Below the pieces are notes generated by a model, which worked only from the letters and a program-made list of their open reading frames with translations, was not told the DNA's origin and did not search any database. A stretch of 64,000 bases of DNA. Source: Ulva prolifera. Lineage: Eukaryota; Chlorophyta; Ulvophyceae; Ulvales; Ulvaceae. Location: positions 3,654,022-3,718,021 of the forward strand of contig CM041202.1 in NCBI GenBank assembly GCA_023078555.1. Direction: 5' to 3'. Positions 11,707 to 23,640 of the stretch are shown piece after piece; the stretch's first letter is position 1; each line of letters begins with the position of its first letter. The translations under genes were made by a program, and so were the position numbers.

Positions 11707-14700
11707 TCACACATCAAATAAATCCACGATTGGGTCTATGATGTCTTCACTCTCATTCAAGCCATCAACAGAGCCTTCAGGAGACCCACATTGTGCTGCA
11801 CCCTCGGCTGCCTTCTGTGCAGCCAGCTCTTCCTCCTCGTAGTCAGCCAGGTCATCAAAGATACTCTGGAAGGCATCATCATCATCCATGCTATGTAGCA
11901 ATTGAGCCTGATGCTGTGTTGCCATATCAAAGTCATCTAACATGTGGCCGTTCATCTTGACCTGCATGAGCTGCATAAGGCAATGTGTGTGCATTGAGCG
12001 GCGTTGGGGGGTCAGCGTGGAGCGTGCAGAAGACCAAAGACGCTCTACCCCCGGCGCTGCAGCTTTTACCGCATGGATGCGTAGCGCAATAGTGCGCAAC
12101 AGGCCTTTTGGGCATGTTAGCCGGTAGAACGCAAGCGGGCTTTCGTTGTCGCCATGCTTGGATACCAGATGCTCTGATATGCCAAGTGCTGCACGCCCAT
12201 GGTCAGGGTGAACCTGCAAGAACAATGCAACATGACCCCAACGTTTGACATAATACAAGCACAGAAACCAAAACAGCATAGCATGATACATACAACATCA
12301 CTGTGCACATGCAGTAAACATGCAGGTCTGTCCAACCTTAAGAGAGAGGCACACCCCGACAAACATGCACAAAGCTTTGCATGCCGCCTGCCCAACCTCT
12401 CCTGTGGTCTTTCCGGCGATAGGAACGCCTTCGGCTATCTGCATTATTGCACGTTTTGCTCCATGAAGAGCCTCTGTGTTGCGGAGCGAGTGGTCCGTGC
12501 TGCTGCCCAAGAGGCCTTTGTCCTTGACAAAAGACCGCATGCGGGGGCGGGGATCTAGTAGCAATGCTAGGTATAGTGGATCTTTCAGCGTTTCACTGCA
12601 AGTGCCTGCAGCGTCGCCAGATCGAGCATGGGTGTGGATGATATGCGGGCAATGCTACTGCTGGTAAGTTGCTCAAAGTGCTCACGTATCAGCAGCCAAC
12701 TGCGCGCTGCATCCAACAGGCATGCCGAGTCTGCATCCATCTTCTCCATGAAGTCTCGCAAGGGCGCGTTGATGGTGAGGTACTCCTGCGGTACAAGGGC
12801 AATGTGATGGTGTGTTCACCAATTGCAGGGTTAAGAGATGCTTACCTACTTTGACCAAGGAACGATGTTTCTATGACACCACATCGTTGAACTGTAACAC
12901 ACATGCATGCATGCCATAATGGAACACTGGTGATCAGCCAGTGTTGGGTATACACTCTTGAATCTGGGTGCCGGAAACTGGCTCTGGAGCATACCCCAAG
13001 TGCATCCCAGAATCGTTGCGACGTGATGTCTTGGTAGATGACGGCGTACTTCTTGAGACCAATAAGTGCGTCTGGTACTGCGCAACTGTTGAACAAGCCT
13101 TGCTCCATCTCCTCCATGGTGCGCTCCGCCTCGAGCAAATCCTTGGGGAGATCATCGTCTTGAGGTGATCACACGCCTTTCCTGGCAGCTTTGCGAGCTG
13201 TGGTCAATCTCCAGTGGTCAATCTCTGGTCATGAACAACTGAGATTTCACAGGTTTGTCGAGTGTGGGGTGGTGCTTCTGTAGCGACTCAATGAGAATCG
13301 CAAAGGAAGAGAACCGTGTCTTGCCATACATCTGAAGCTGGCTCTTTGGGCTGTCCGCAACCCTACACTCGAGTATACATGTCAATCTTGTGCACATCAT
13401 CCTGACATAACTTGCACACTGAACACTGAGCAATGGAGGTACATCAGTATGTGTAGTGGCGCATGTCACAATGCATGAGCCTGCGGGCAGCAGTGTGGTG
13501 ACAGGTGCACCCATGCACGGACGATCCGCGGATCCAGTGCACGGGGTAAGCCGCCAGCCGAGATTGTCTCGATGTAGTGAGAGAGATCCCGCGAGGGTTT
13601 CCCGCCGTAACCTTGAGTGTTCAGTGTGCATATAAGCATGTGCACACTGAGATCTGTAACCATTCTTCCTACTGTTTCCCGGTGCTAGCACTCCCTTTAA
13701 GCGTTCCTCGGTTCTACCTCTGTGCGCAGCAGGTATGGAACGCTGGCTGCCCTGACCTGACCTGTACTAAAGACTGCGCGTCTGACCTGACAAGATAGAG
13801 CATTTCTGACAGCGCACAACAAGAACATCTTGCGGAAGCCTCCATTGCGGAACGTAACCACGATCTGCTTCCTATGTGCCAACAGTGCAGCAATTGCTGG
13901 CACCTTGACCTGATCCGAAAACAGCAAGTTGCCCACATGTGAGAAGCATGGCGCCCAAACCAGGCCTCTGCAAAGGCTCGTGGTGCACAGGTTCCGGGCA
14001 ATTGCGGGTTGTGATGCAGTTGTGTCCGAAGTAAAGATGGACACTTTGCCATGTGGAAAGCCCACACTGGCAGGGTCGATATCTACCCTGAGGCCAAGAC
14101 TGGTCATGATGCATTGGCATATGGCATCAGCACCAATACCCGCGCTGTCACTACCCAGATTGTCAAAGCTATTCAAGTAGATGCAAGTGCCCGGGTTGCC
14201 AGCGGTGATTGCTGTGATGTGCTTGCCTGCTGATGTCTAGCTATCGGCAGAGATGCCAATGAAAGAAGATTCAACCAGGCGCCTCTGAATCTTTGTAGCA
14301 AGTGTGTCGCATATTTGCTCCAGAGCCTTGACAAGATCATACCGTGATGGGGCATCATACACACCATTGCTGATGTGATGGATATACTCTTTAAAGTCAT
14401 TTAGGTAACAAAGTTGAATGGCACATTCTTGCGGGCGAGCGCCTTCATCAACAATTGGGCTGCTAGCTTCTTGTTGGATGATGAAGCCTTTGAGGGGCCT
14501 TTTGCAGCTTTCCTTGCTTCTGCAAACGGCCCGTATGGATGTGTGTTGTCCATGCAAGTGACCATGCAAACAAGGTGACTGAGTGGTAGCTGATGTGATG
14601 GGCCACACCTGTCGTGCTGCACTCTCTTTTAGAGCCAACTCTTGGAGCACATCTGGTGAGGTCCACGCATGATTCTTCTTGAATCCCGGACAAGATGACA

Positions 14701-15175
14701 ACAAGCGATTCTTGAAGTTTGTAGACGGGTTGAAGGCGTGCGTAGCTATCGTATCTGGGTCTGCAACAAGACAATGCTTACAAATCATGTGAGCATTGTC
14801 AGCCTTCAGTCGGTTACGCAGCTTGGCGTCCTTGTCCACATCACCTAGATACTTATCCTGATCGTGTGGATGCCAATGGACATGGGACCATACAGGTGGT
14901 CGACCATTGCCTCCGTATGAAAGATCGTTCTTCTTCCCGGTGCCCGCGCCACGCACCACAGCCGTAGCAGCGGGAGGTGCTTTGCCAAGAATCTTGAGAT
15001 AAGATTTCTTTGTAGAAAGAGGTTGAACTGTAGACGTGCCATTGGTCTGTTGTTTCTTTTTATTCTTGGCTGATGTTTGCTTAGAGCCTATTGTGCCAGT
15101 GTTTTGTGTGATGGTTGCGGGCGCAGAATCATCATCACTCTCAAGAGCAGCGATCCTCCTGCTACGTTTGGGCAT
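11707..15175 (-). pseudogene. hAT transposase, split by a solo LTR
   Basis: Cut-and-paste transposase read on the minus strand in several pieces. 15175-14237: a basic start (MPKRSRR), a Lys-rich stretch and a BED-like finger (CKHC, then H and C in SSCPGF), up to FIGISADS. 14176 to about 13812: central region (FSDQVKVPAIAALLAHRK). 13138-12842 and 12564-12298 continue it, the latter with LLDPRPRM, a common hAT landmark. 12213-11707: hAT C-terminal dimerisation domain (APGVERLWSSARSTLTPQRR), then an acidic tail. A splice acceptor TTCTTGCAG precedes the last exon. The solo LTR at 13464-13811 falls in the coding region, and the frame is also open to doubt near 14.2 kb, so this copy is probably inactive. 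Confidence 0.8.
13464..13811 (+). repeat. Solo LTR of the Copia A family, inside the hAT
   Basis: About 348 bp, TGTCAC to TGACA, closely similar to the LTRs of Copia A. Perfect 5-bp duplication GCGCA at 13459-13463 and 13812-13816. A solo LTR arises by LTR-LTR recombination of a full insert. Confidence 0.92.
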
Positions 15176-15331
15176 TGAAAGCAGCTACGATGTGTACACC
15201 AATCAGCTACAGCCGACCAGCAAGCATGAGTTGCGTAAGCAATAACCAATCGTTGGAAGCCACAATCTCCAGTCACAAAGAAACAACACCTCCAAATGTG
15301 TACAAACCACATGATCATCATGTGGCCACGG

Positions 15332-15683
15332 TGTCACAATGCATGAGCCTGCGGGCAGCCATGTGGTGACATGTGCCTCCATGCACGGATGATCCGCGGA
15401 TCCAGTGCAGGGGTACGCCGCCAGCGGGATTGTCCCGGTGTAGCGAGGGAGATCCTGTGATGGCTCGCCGTAACCTTGAGTGTTCAGTGTACATATAAGG
15501 ATGTGCACACTGTGATCTGTAACCATTCTTCTTACTGTTTCACGGTACTAGCAGTATCCATCTCCCCTCTAAGCGTTCCTCGGTTCTACCTGTGTGCGCA
15601 GCAGGTATGGAACGCTGGCTGCCCTGACATGACTTGTACTAAAGACTGCGCGTCTGACCTGACAAGATAGAGTAGTTCTGACA
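15332..15683 (+). repeat. Solo LTR of the Copia A family, near the hAT right end
   Basis: About 352 bp, TGTCAC to TGACA. Perfect 5-bp duplication CACGG at 15327-15331 and 15684-15688. It sits just upstream of the transposase start at 15175. Confidence 0.92.
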
Positions 15684-15931
15684 CACGGCGCCTACAGAGT
15701 GGTTGTAGCAGCCCCTGCATGTGGGCTTCCCACTTGCGGCCACGGGGGCCACCGTCGCATTTGTGCAGGCTTAGCATGCCTCAATGTCGGTTAACAGGTT
15801 ACAGGTTTAGCAATTAACTTGCTTCAAGTCACATGTTAACATAGTCACGTTAATCGTCCATTTTCGAGTTAAGGGTTGATTAAAAGGCCTTTAAAAACCC
15901 TTAATTAACTTTGAAAACTGCTTAATCTGTA

Positions 15932-15944
15932 ACTTGCAGCCCTA
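15932..15944 (-). repeat. Right terminal inverted repeat of the hAT
   Basis: ACTTGCAGCCCTA on the plus strand, pairing with 10852-10864. CGTCGGAC follows directly. Confidence 0.92.
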
Positions 15945-16007
15945 CGTCGGACATATCTCACAATGAATTGACGTAGCGCTGTGGACTCGATTAGTGACCC
16001 ATAACCT

Positions 16008-16157
16008 TGTGGAATATGCACACTGCTCAGTGTTGACGGGTGGAACACACGGCATACGGCAGTCTACCTGCACAACTCCATAAACCGTGATCACCCCACG
16101 ATCATCACCAACATAACCAAGCATCAAACATAATGACCATACCTACGTAGACCAGCA
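16008..16157 (-). repeat. 5' LTR of Copia B (short, about 150 bp)
   Basis: TGTGGAATATGCACACTGC through ACCAGCA on the plus strand. Both ends match 1977-2040, which lacks about 85 bp of the middle. ATAC occurs at both outer flanks, which may be a decayed target duplication. Confidence 0.6.
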
Positions 16158-17439
16158 ATACTATGACTGGCTACGCTCTCACACACACAAGCTTATATAC
16201 CATAGCATAGCACGAGTGGGTGGGTTGCACATGCATGACAACATGTGGTGTGCATGAGGCTGGATCTCCAACACATACATGCCAGGGTTACACTACGCCC
16301 TGGGAGTTAGGGTATGGAGTGTGGTTTGGGGTTTGGTTTGGGTGTTTGTGGTGGTGTGTGTGGCAGTCTGGGGTTTTCCGTTGGCTGTTGGGGGCGCTGT
16401 GGTTTTGCGGTGCTACCCCGCCTCGCCGCCTTAATCCTTGCAACACTACGCCCGGCATGTCACCTGTAGAAACTGTAGCTCAATTTCCGATATCCTGACG
16501 TGCACATCTCATTCCACCACCGGCAGTCACGTTTGGCCTCTCACACCAAAGCGGCAGGCATGAAGCGCCTTTAGGCCAGCCTAGACATCGACCTACATTG
16601 TACGGCAAGCCTTTCCGATGCTGCCACACTTTCTTGCCTTGCTGCTGGCCGAAACGCTTACATTCAACAAGCCCCTTAAAATGATGTCTCACAAGCTGCC
16701 ACTGCCGGACCGTGGCAGCAAAACTCCATTGCGAGAGCTGTCGCCCGCAGCTTTCTACTGCAAGAGGTGGAGGTGTGTGTTCAGAAACACGGGGTTGCGA
16801 CAGTTTCCCATCAACCGTTTCACCGTTCCAGTCTGCAAACAATCATCGATTAATAGCATGATGGCCGGATCGAATGGCATGATGGCCGGATCGAGACATG
16901 CACTGCAATAGGGCTCCGGCATTGTGCATTTTCCCCACGACCCATTCTCCGCTACTTTGGAGCATCCATCACGCCTCTCACCCATCTCCATGGCAAGCGG
17001 CCTATTTGTCTGCTCCTTGTGGGTCACAGCAAATCCGAGAAACCTAGTGAACCACCTCAGCATCTCCTCCTAGCGTGGCACACATACATGAGCAACACAC
17101 ACATCCTGCCACACTCCACAATCTCGACTGCAACTCCATGTGAAGAGGAGTCAGCGCAGATGTCTAGGTAGCAAGCTGAACGTGTGCAGGATGTGCACGC
17201 ATTCGCGAGCAGGAACACAGGCTATGGGAACATGCCGTCAGCGGCCAGACCTGCGGCGCCGTATGCATACAATTAGCCCCGGGTCACCAGGGATGCACGT
17301 GCCAACAACTGTCAGACCAGTGGCACGTGCAGTCGGCGGTAGGTTAAAAAACTCCTTGCGCACACAATCAGCAAGTACAGAGCACGCGCATCAGTCTGGT
17401 GTAATGCGCCGCTTACTTGCGTTCAGCAGCTAAAACAGT

Positions 17440-18110
17440 TGCCTGCGAGGATGCAAACAGCAGCGGGCTGAAAATTTTAAGCTCAACCATTGCATATCAG
17501 AGCGCTAGGGCAGAATGCCTTGGATTCAAGCACGCAGTGCCGGACCGGCAGTGTTGCTTCTTGCAGTTGGCGATGTGTCGATCCGCAGCGGGTCAGCCAC
17601 ACTACATGCAAGAAATAGTTGTAGGTCAGCAGCGATATGGGCATGGTTCCTGAAGCGCCGAGCGCATGCAGAACGAGCTGCTGAGCATGTTTTGAGCAGA
17701 AGTGAGCGCAGTGTGCAGCAGCGCTGCGTGCATGGATTCAGCAGCATGAGCAACAAAAATTTTGTGACAACATGCATCAATGCGTTCAGCAGCAGTCAGC
17801 GCCGAGTATAGCATCGCTGCATGCATACATTTATCAGCACTCAGCAGCAATGGCGCTGCATGCCTGCGGCCAGCAGTAGGATTGGCAGTCATGTGTGCTC
17901 AGCAGTGGGGTCAGCAGTTGGGTCAGCGGTGCGTTGTGTTCAGTATCGGGCCAGTGGTCCCATGCTAGCACCATACTAGCAGCGGCAGAGTTTTTGAGTA
18001 AGCGGTGATGTGTACTCAGCAAAGCGGCCAGCGGCGCTGTGTGCTCATCTGCTCAGTAGCGGCACAGTTGTGTTACAGCAATGGCACAGCAGCAGTGTTG
18101 AGACCCATCG
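17440..18110. repeat. Degenerate CAG/AGC-rich tract
   Basis: Dense, irregular CAGCAG and TCAGC motifs with GCGCTGC and CATGC blocks. Looks like a decayed simple repeat. No protein family seen in any frame. Confidence 0.45.
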
Positions 18111-18879
18111 GTCTGGTCTTGGGTAAAAGACCATGATGGCGGTAATTGGAAGCAATGATGGGTCAAGTTTGCCGCAGCACGAGGGCTGTGTAGGCACAAG
18201 CAGAACATGGATACACTTACACGCAGAGATGCGACGTGTCAGTGCAGAAATGGATGGCGCCCCAACCAAACTACTATAAAGCGCATCTGGGCCCAGCAAG
18301 CGCTCGGTCCAAATACCGGGTTGTTTGCGCCCAGGTCAATTCCCCTGTCAAAGCTGGTCTCACCGAATCGTGCCGGATAACTGCCACACCGATCCTAGAT
18401 CCCGCATAAGCGCGGGAGATCTTAAGCTGTGGCTCACAGAGCCTGAGATGAGTGTAAGTAAGGCTGCGCACGTAATTCGTGGGCAGCTCTGGGTGGCATT
18501 ACGAATATTATCGTGCATGCCAACCCTGGAGCCCGCCGGGCGGACCCTGTGTAACGGCGGCAATGCACACAGTGGAACGTAATATGTACAAAAACGATTC
18601 GGCTAGCCGCACAAAGCGATAATAAGCCTATGACGTGACACATTGTGCCAGGAGAAAGGCTGTACACAGCGCTGATGCGGTGTGCACGTAAGACTGGTGG
18701 GCGTGTGCAATCACATGTGGCGAGTGCAGGCACGTAAGCCCACTGAGTGTCCGTGTGATCACACTGTGTACAACTCGATCGGTACTCCGTCAGCTATGCG
18801 TGTGCGAGCTTCCACATGGCTGGACAAGTCGCTACGCATATAAACAAGGTTTTAATTGTGCCAGCATGCGCTAGTGTGA

Positions 18880-19060
18880 GAGATATCTCACAACAAGCAG
18901 CACAACAGCAGTCCAGTTGCGGCACATCTGTGTCACAACAGTGTACAGCAATGGCACAACTGCGGCACCACAACAGCAAAACGGCGGTAGAGCTGCGGCA
19001 CGGCAGCAACATAACAACAGTAGTGCAGCAGCGGCCCAGCAGAGGTATAGCAGCTCAACG
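18880..19060. repeat. Second degenerate CARCAG/GCGGCAC tract
   Basis: Repeated ACAACAGCA and TGCGGCAC words. Related words occur near 18050-18090, so the two tracts may share an origin. Confidence 0.4.
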
Positions 19061-19762
19061 TTTAGAGCAAGGTGACCACCCCAGAATTCGTACTGTGACA
19101 AGTAATATCCTTTGCGGACATGGGGCAAGCATGGAAAGCAGGGTATGGAGACGGCGCATCACGCCCTTGCCGGCATCTCGGGGGTGAAAAGTCTTGCCCT
19201 TGACCGAGACCTCCTCTTGAGAGATGGCTCCTACTTCGAGTTGGCCTGCGGTGGCATCACGTGGCGCAGTGCCCAGTGCTTACACGCACGGTTGTTGGCT
19301 AAGCTGCATCAATGCCTCCTTCAGAAGCTCGCTATGCATTTACATCACTCACAGCGGCACACTGACGTGATTGGGGTGTCCTGCAGGCAGCAGCTGCATA
19401 TTTTGTAATAGCCATACTAGGCCTGCCCCGACTACCTGCTCGAGCCTGCTTGGCCGGCCCTCATGCATTGGCTGCATTGTGGGAATTCCCGCTAAAACAG
19501 AGCTGCTTTCGAATAATCCCTCCATGGGTGAGCTTGAGACAGCATTTTCGCCCGCTGAAAATGGGCTGATAATGCAGATGTCAGCGGGCGCAGCCCGCTG
19601 GAATCTGGATGTAGCAGCGGGTTTGCCCACTGGAATATGTACCACGCGAGCGAAGCAAACGGGATGTTTAGACAGTGTGAGTTGAGCGAGCAAAAACGTA
19701 TTTTGGCATCCCTCTGGAATCACAGCATTACAGCGGGATAGCCCTCTGAAACTGGCAAGCCT

Positions 19763-19782
19763 CTGAAATTTGCAAATTTCAG
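19763..19782. repeat. Perfect 20-bp palindrome
   Basis: CTGAAATTTGCAAATTTCAG equals its own reverse complement. It ends a 300-bp patch with several CCCGCTG and CAGCGGG inverted words, possibly the end of an old DNA transposon. Confidence 0.6.
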
Positions 19783-20190
19783 CGGGAAATCCCTCCCCCC
19801 AAATATGGTCAATGGGGTAGGTATAGGCAGGGTAGCCACCCAGCCCGCAATGTCACCGACCCCAGTCCGCGGTAATAATGATTTTTACGCATCCATGCTT
19901 CGCATGCATGCTTGCGGGATGGCAACAACACCCGCTGGGATTCGAACATGGCTCCCGAAGGCACTTGTGCTTTGTGATGTACTTGCTGTTCTAAAGACAG
20001 CTCCTGTGGCTCCGATGAAAGCATAGTGAATGCAACAACTTATAAACAAATTTTGTCAAATGCATTCTCATATAGCAAGTTGACAAGTATGTATGCATGA
20101 TGCCATATGACTTGGCCGGCTGGCCTTGGGTGGTTAGCGGGGTGCGCGGTCGTCCCGGCGTCGGGCCGCGGCGGGCCGGAAGTATGCATA

Positions 20191-23100
20191 GCCGTATCTA
20201 TTTGGACATTGACAACTCCGAAATCCGGGACCGAAAGAGGCATCCAAGCAACATGCTGCCGCAAACTCTGATTTGCGCCACAGAATGCAACAACACGAGC
20301 CAACTCATCGAGAGGGGACGGGCGAATTGCAACACCCGGCAACCCAGCATCACCACCAACACCATCAACACCGACAATAAGAACATCTGCTACATCAGAC
20401 CACGAAACAACAGAGGCATTGTCATAAGGACCTGGCCGCGCGAGCACCTGCCGCACCAAAACCGCAACGGCGGAGACATGCCGATCACGATGTGCCACTG
20501 GGACAGGTGGCAGAACTACCCCGATGGGTGCACTTGCGATGTAGGTTGTGAAGACATCATCAGCACGTGAATATTCCATATGCGTTTCACTACGGTGCCT
20601 GTACAAGAAGGAAACATACCAGAACAAGCAGACATAAGCACACGCACAAGACCGGGCTCAACGGAGTCCATAAACGAATGGGGCTAGTGACCCTAGTTTG
20701 TGTGTTATGACACTTCGCAACCTTATTGTCGCGACAACGCTTCTCAAATCGTTGTTCAAGGTATGCCAACCACATGACAGCCACGACCACCTCATGGGTA
20801 AGATTTGAGTATGTGATTGTGAGAGGGCTTTGTTTGGACGGCTGCTCATGCGTGCTGAGACGTTTGGACACCCGGGTTGGCCCGTGTCGGCGGCGATGCT
20901 CAGGCTCGGGTGGAGCATGTAAGGCAAGACTGATGTGTGCATATCGTTTCAGTTCTGCCGCAATGGCCATGATACGGGAATGAAAGTCACCACACGCCCC
21001 CTGCCCCCGCTAAGAGTGACCCCGAATTGCGGTGGACCCCAGTCACTCCACCGCAACCGGGAATCGCTCCGCCCCCATGTGTGTCAGCTTTGCGTACCAG
21101 CAAAGCTGAGCTGCCTTGATCATTGAGCTCACAGGCAGAAGGCCTGTGCCGGAAAAAAGAATCTCCTCCCTGCAATCGAACTGGTGCATACCAAACACCA
21201 TGCGGATTGCCTTTTTACAGATGGTATCAAGTTTGTCAAGTTCAGTTTTCGGGCCAATGCAGACCTCAGTCCCATACAAAGCAGGAGTATATATGAGCGC
21301 ATAAACAAGGCGGAGCCGGGCGGTCACCGGTAGGTAGTGGCAACGCAGCGCTGGCCGCCACGCGCCAAGTGCCTTGTTCATCTTTGCGCGTACATGATGC
21401 ATATGTTTAGACCAAGAGCCATTTGACTGAAAGAAAACACCCAGGTATTTGTAGCTGTGAACAGTCTCCAACTGCGACCCTCGCAACTGGAAGACAACTT
21501 GTGCGCCGCCCCGCGGTTGATTGAACACCATAGTTTTGGACTTTGACACAATTGGTAAGGTACACCGCCATTGAAACAACCATTTATCGATTGTATCAAT
21601 ATGTCCCTGGAGCCTTCCGGTCAAGGACACTGCAATGATATCATCTGCATAAATGAGTCCGGAAATTTCGTCTGTGTCTGGTGAGTCAAGGGAAATGCAG
21701 AGTTCTTTTGGACGGGTGTGCAGTGTTTCAAGCAGATCATCAATGAGCACATCAAAGAGAATGGTCGACAGGGGGTCGCCTTGGCTGACCCCGAGGGTGA
21801 TGGGGACGAATGGTGATTCCTGGTCTTGGAAGCGCACCCTTAAGGATTGAATTGATTTCGTGTTTGATTTCGTGTTTGAGAGCATGTGTGCAATGACCCG
21901 ACCGAGACGGCCTGTCACTCCTGTTTGGAGCAGTTGGTACGACAGACCGTCGCGTCACACAGTATTGTATGCTTTCCGGATGTCCAGGAAGAAAGCATAA
22001 AGTGGTGTGTCCGCCACGGCAGCCACCCGGAAAATGCGTGCAAAGGTGTGGACACGGTCTACGCAGACGCGATCCTCGCGGAATGCGGCTTGAGACTCGT
22101 GGAGGGTTATTTTGTTCTGGAGGCGGGACCTGAGTACTGAGCTGAAAAGCTTTCGGAATATTGAAAGCAGTGTGATACCCCGGTAGTTTGAGGGGTCTGT
22201 TGTGTCCCCGGCTTTGTGAAGGCTTACAATTGTTCCAAGTGACCATGCATTGGGAATGTTTTCGTGCGTCCAACAGAAATTGAGGAGCTGCAGGACGACG
22301 GTTTGCAATTGCGCCCCCCCGGCCTTCAGTAGCTCGCAGATGATATCATCATGGTCGGCTTTCCAGTTGTGCATTGTAGCAAGTGCTTGTTGAAGTTCAT
22401 GAAATGTGAAAGCATCATCCATCTCTTGGTTGTGTTCTGGCTCATTTTGGCGCCATGCATGCAATGTGTCTCTGACATGTGCATCAGTTTGTTCGCAGAA
22501 TGTGGCATGTGGGACCGGGTTCATTTCAGATTGATAAGGATTCGAGAAAACCTGCATCACTGTGTCGATGTTATCAGTGGGGACTCCCCCAGACAGAACA
22601 GAAGGCACAGGGTGCTCGGCCATCGAGCCACCCCTGGTTAGCAGTTTCAGCAACCGTTTCGCTGACACCCATGAAACTTTAGACTCAAGTCCTGGCGTGC
22701 ACGTTCTAGAGACATGGTTGGCTTGTTGTTTGGTGTATGCACGTTTGAGATCGCGTTTCAGCTGGTTCTTCGCAACCCGGCGTTGCTGGACGCGAGCTTG
22801 TCTGTGTCGCTGCCGGTCCGGCATTGTGTCTCATGAAGGGCCCAGCATTCATTTCTGAGGTCTGCATATTCTTTGTTCCACCATTGCACACGATGAGTCC
22901 GTACCTGGTGTTTCCCGAAGCATTTCTCTCCAGCGGTACGCAGGGTGGTTGTCAAGGCGGATGTGAAAGTGTTGGCACCTTCAGCATGCGGCGTGGTACA
23001 TGAGTCCATGTCGTGCAGCAACTGCGCAAGCTTGCCCCTAGGGGCTCTTGCAGGGCGGTTTTTAAAGTGCGCAACTGTCTCCTCGCTTTTCATTGCTTTC

Positions 23101-23640
23101 CTATTCCACCATTTTTTGTGTGACCGGGCGCATTTGTGCTGGCTTCTGTGTGTGGCATGTGGCAGTGACAGTGACAGTGTGAGCAGCGCGTGATCAGAGA
23201 TACACTGCCCAGCAGAGTGGATTGCAGGTGCACTGCAGCGGTCCCTACATGCAGAGCTCGTCATACAGTAGTCAACAACAGAGGTGCCGCCGGATTGCAT
23301 GCATGTCGGCGAAAAGGCAGTGTGGTTATGCATGACATGCATGTTGCATTGTTCTACCATGTTTATTAGGCGACAGCCCTGTGAATTACGGAACGGTTCA
23401 TTATGTAGTGGAATATGGTTTGAATTTTGTGCATTCCCAATCCTGGCGTTGAAGTCCCCGCACACAGTGATGTGGAATCCATGTCTTGTACATCGCCGTG
23501 TTGTTCTCACGCATGCCATGAAAGAGGTCCATCTTGGGACATAATGATGCGAGATATGTATAGTTACAAAGGAGAGAGGCCGGGCAGCGAGCCTTTTCTC
23601 GGAATTCACTCGCAAATCCACTCACTCATTCATGGCACAA
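20191..23640 (-). mobile_element. LINE (APE-type endonuclease plus reverse transcriptase), 5'-truncated
   Basis: Minus-strand non-LTR retrotransposon. The endonuclease part keeps GDFNARIG and the later SDHALL but lacks the first portion of the domain, so the copy is 5'-truncated near 23.64 kb. The reverse transcriptase has SNYRGITLLS, FFLDIRKAYNTV, GVSQGDPLS and the catalytic YADD. The 3' end is placed at about 20191 because the last 42 bp (20191-20232) also form the tail of the tRNA-like SINE at 34211-34252. Between 20.2 and 20.97 kb lie minus-strand frames of unclear coding value (a 195-codon frame at 20040-20627 and another at 20590-20970). Confidence 0.85.
21043..23621 (-). pseudogene. 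LINE endonuclease/reverse transcriptase coding region
   Basis: The endonuclease (23621-22758) nicks target DNA and the reverse transcriptase (22824-21043) copies the RNA at the nick. Two interruptions are visible. One is a frame change near 22.8 kb, where the endonuclease and RT frames overlap. The other is an in-frame TGA at about 21951-21953, straight after KAYNTV, where the next residues RDGLSYQLLQTG continue the same frame; a tryptophan is usual in such a position. The rest, about 290 codons past YADD, is open. The copy is dead but not very old. Confidence 0.8.

Larger units (their letters stand above)
10852..15944 (-). mobile_element. hAT DNA transposon (DUF659/BED group), 5.1 kb
   Basis: Both ends are defined. 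The 13-bp terminal inverted repeat TAGGGCTGCAAGT occupies 10852-10864 and, inverted, 15932-15944. A perfect 8-bp target duplication CGTCGGAC flanks it (10844-10851 and 15945-15952), as expected for hAT. The target is the gag start of Copia B: the gag ATG is at 15954-15952 and its coding continues left of 10844. Inside, on the minus strand, are pieces of a transposase with a BED-like finger, a central hAT region and the C-terminal dimerisation domain. Two solo LTRs of the Copia A family have landed inside, at 13464 and 15332. Confidence 0.93.
1977..16157 (-). mobile_element. Copia-type LTR element B, old, truncated and dispersed by later insertions
   Basis: Three blocks belong to one minus-strand Copia fossil. 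Block 15945-16157 holds an LTR of about 150 bp (16008-16157), leader and gag start. Block 8619-10851 holds gag with a CCHC knuckle (CDFCEMAGHTETEC), the pre-integrase region, the integrase core and the linker with SRDVLFDE. Block 1977-2040 is a shortened copy of the same LTR, sharing GGAATATGCACACTGC with the right one. The hAT at 10852-15944 splits the first two blocks. Copia A (2041-8618) separates the last two. Reverse transcriptase and RNase H are absent. The element is broken and truncated. It is the oldest layer of the nest because the hAT lies inside it. Confidence 0.75.
16158..20190. other. Gene-poor stretch, low-complexity patches
   Basis: No gene recognised. It holds a G+T-rich patch (about 16310-16400), a doubled 21-bp unit starting GATGGCCGGATCGA (near 16859), two AGC-rich degenerate tracts, and several inverted repeats at 19.5-19.8 kb. 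Minus-strand frames at 16480-17063 have no recognisable domain. Confidence 0.45.

Noticed and set aside
19925-20024. Possible tRNA (GGGATTCGAACA on the minus strand and a 5-bp stem with a 7-base loop)
   Set aside because: B-box-like word only. No D-arm or acceptor pairing. At most a decayed SINE.
20040-20627. 195-codon minus-strand frame
   Set aside because: It overlaps the LINE 3' end and the SINE-shared tail. No domain. Probably 3' region of the LINE plus flank.
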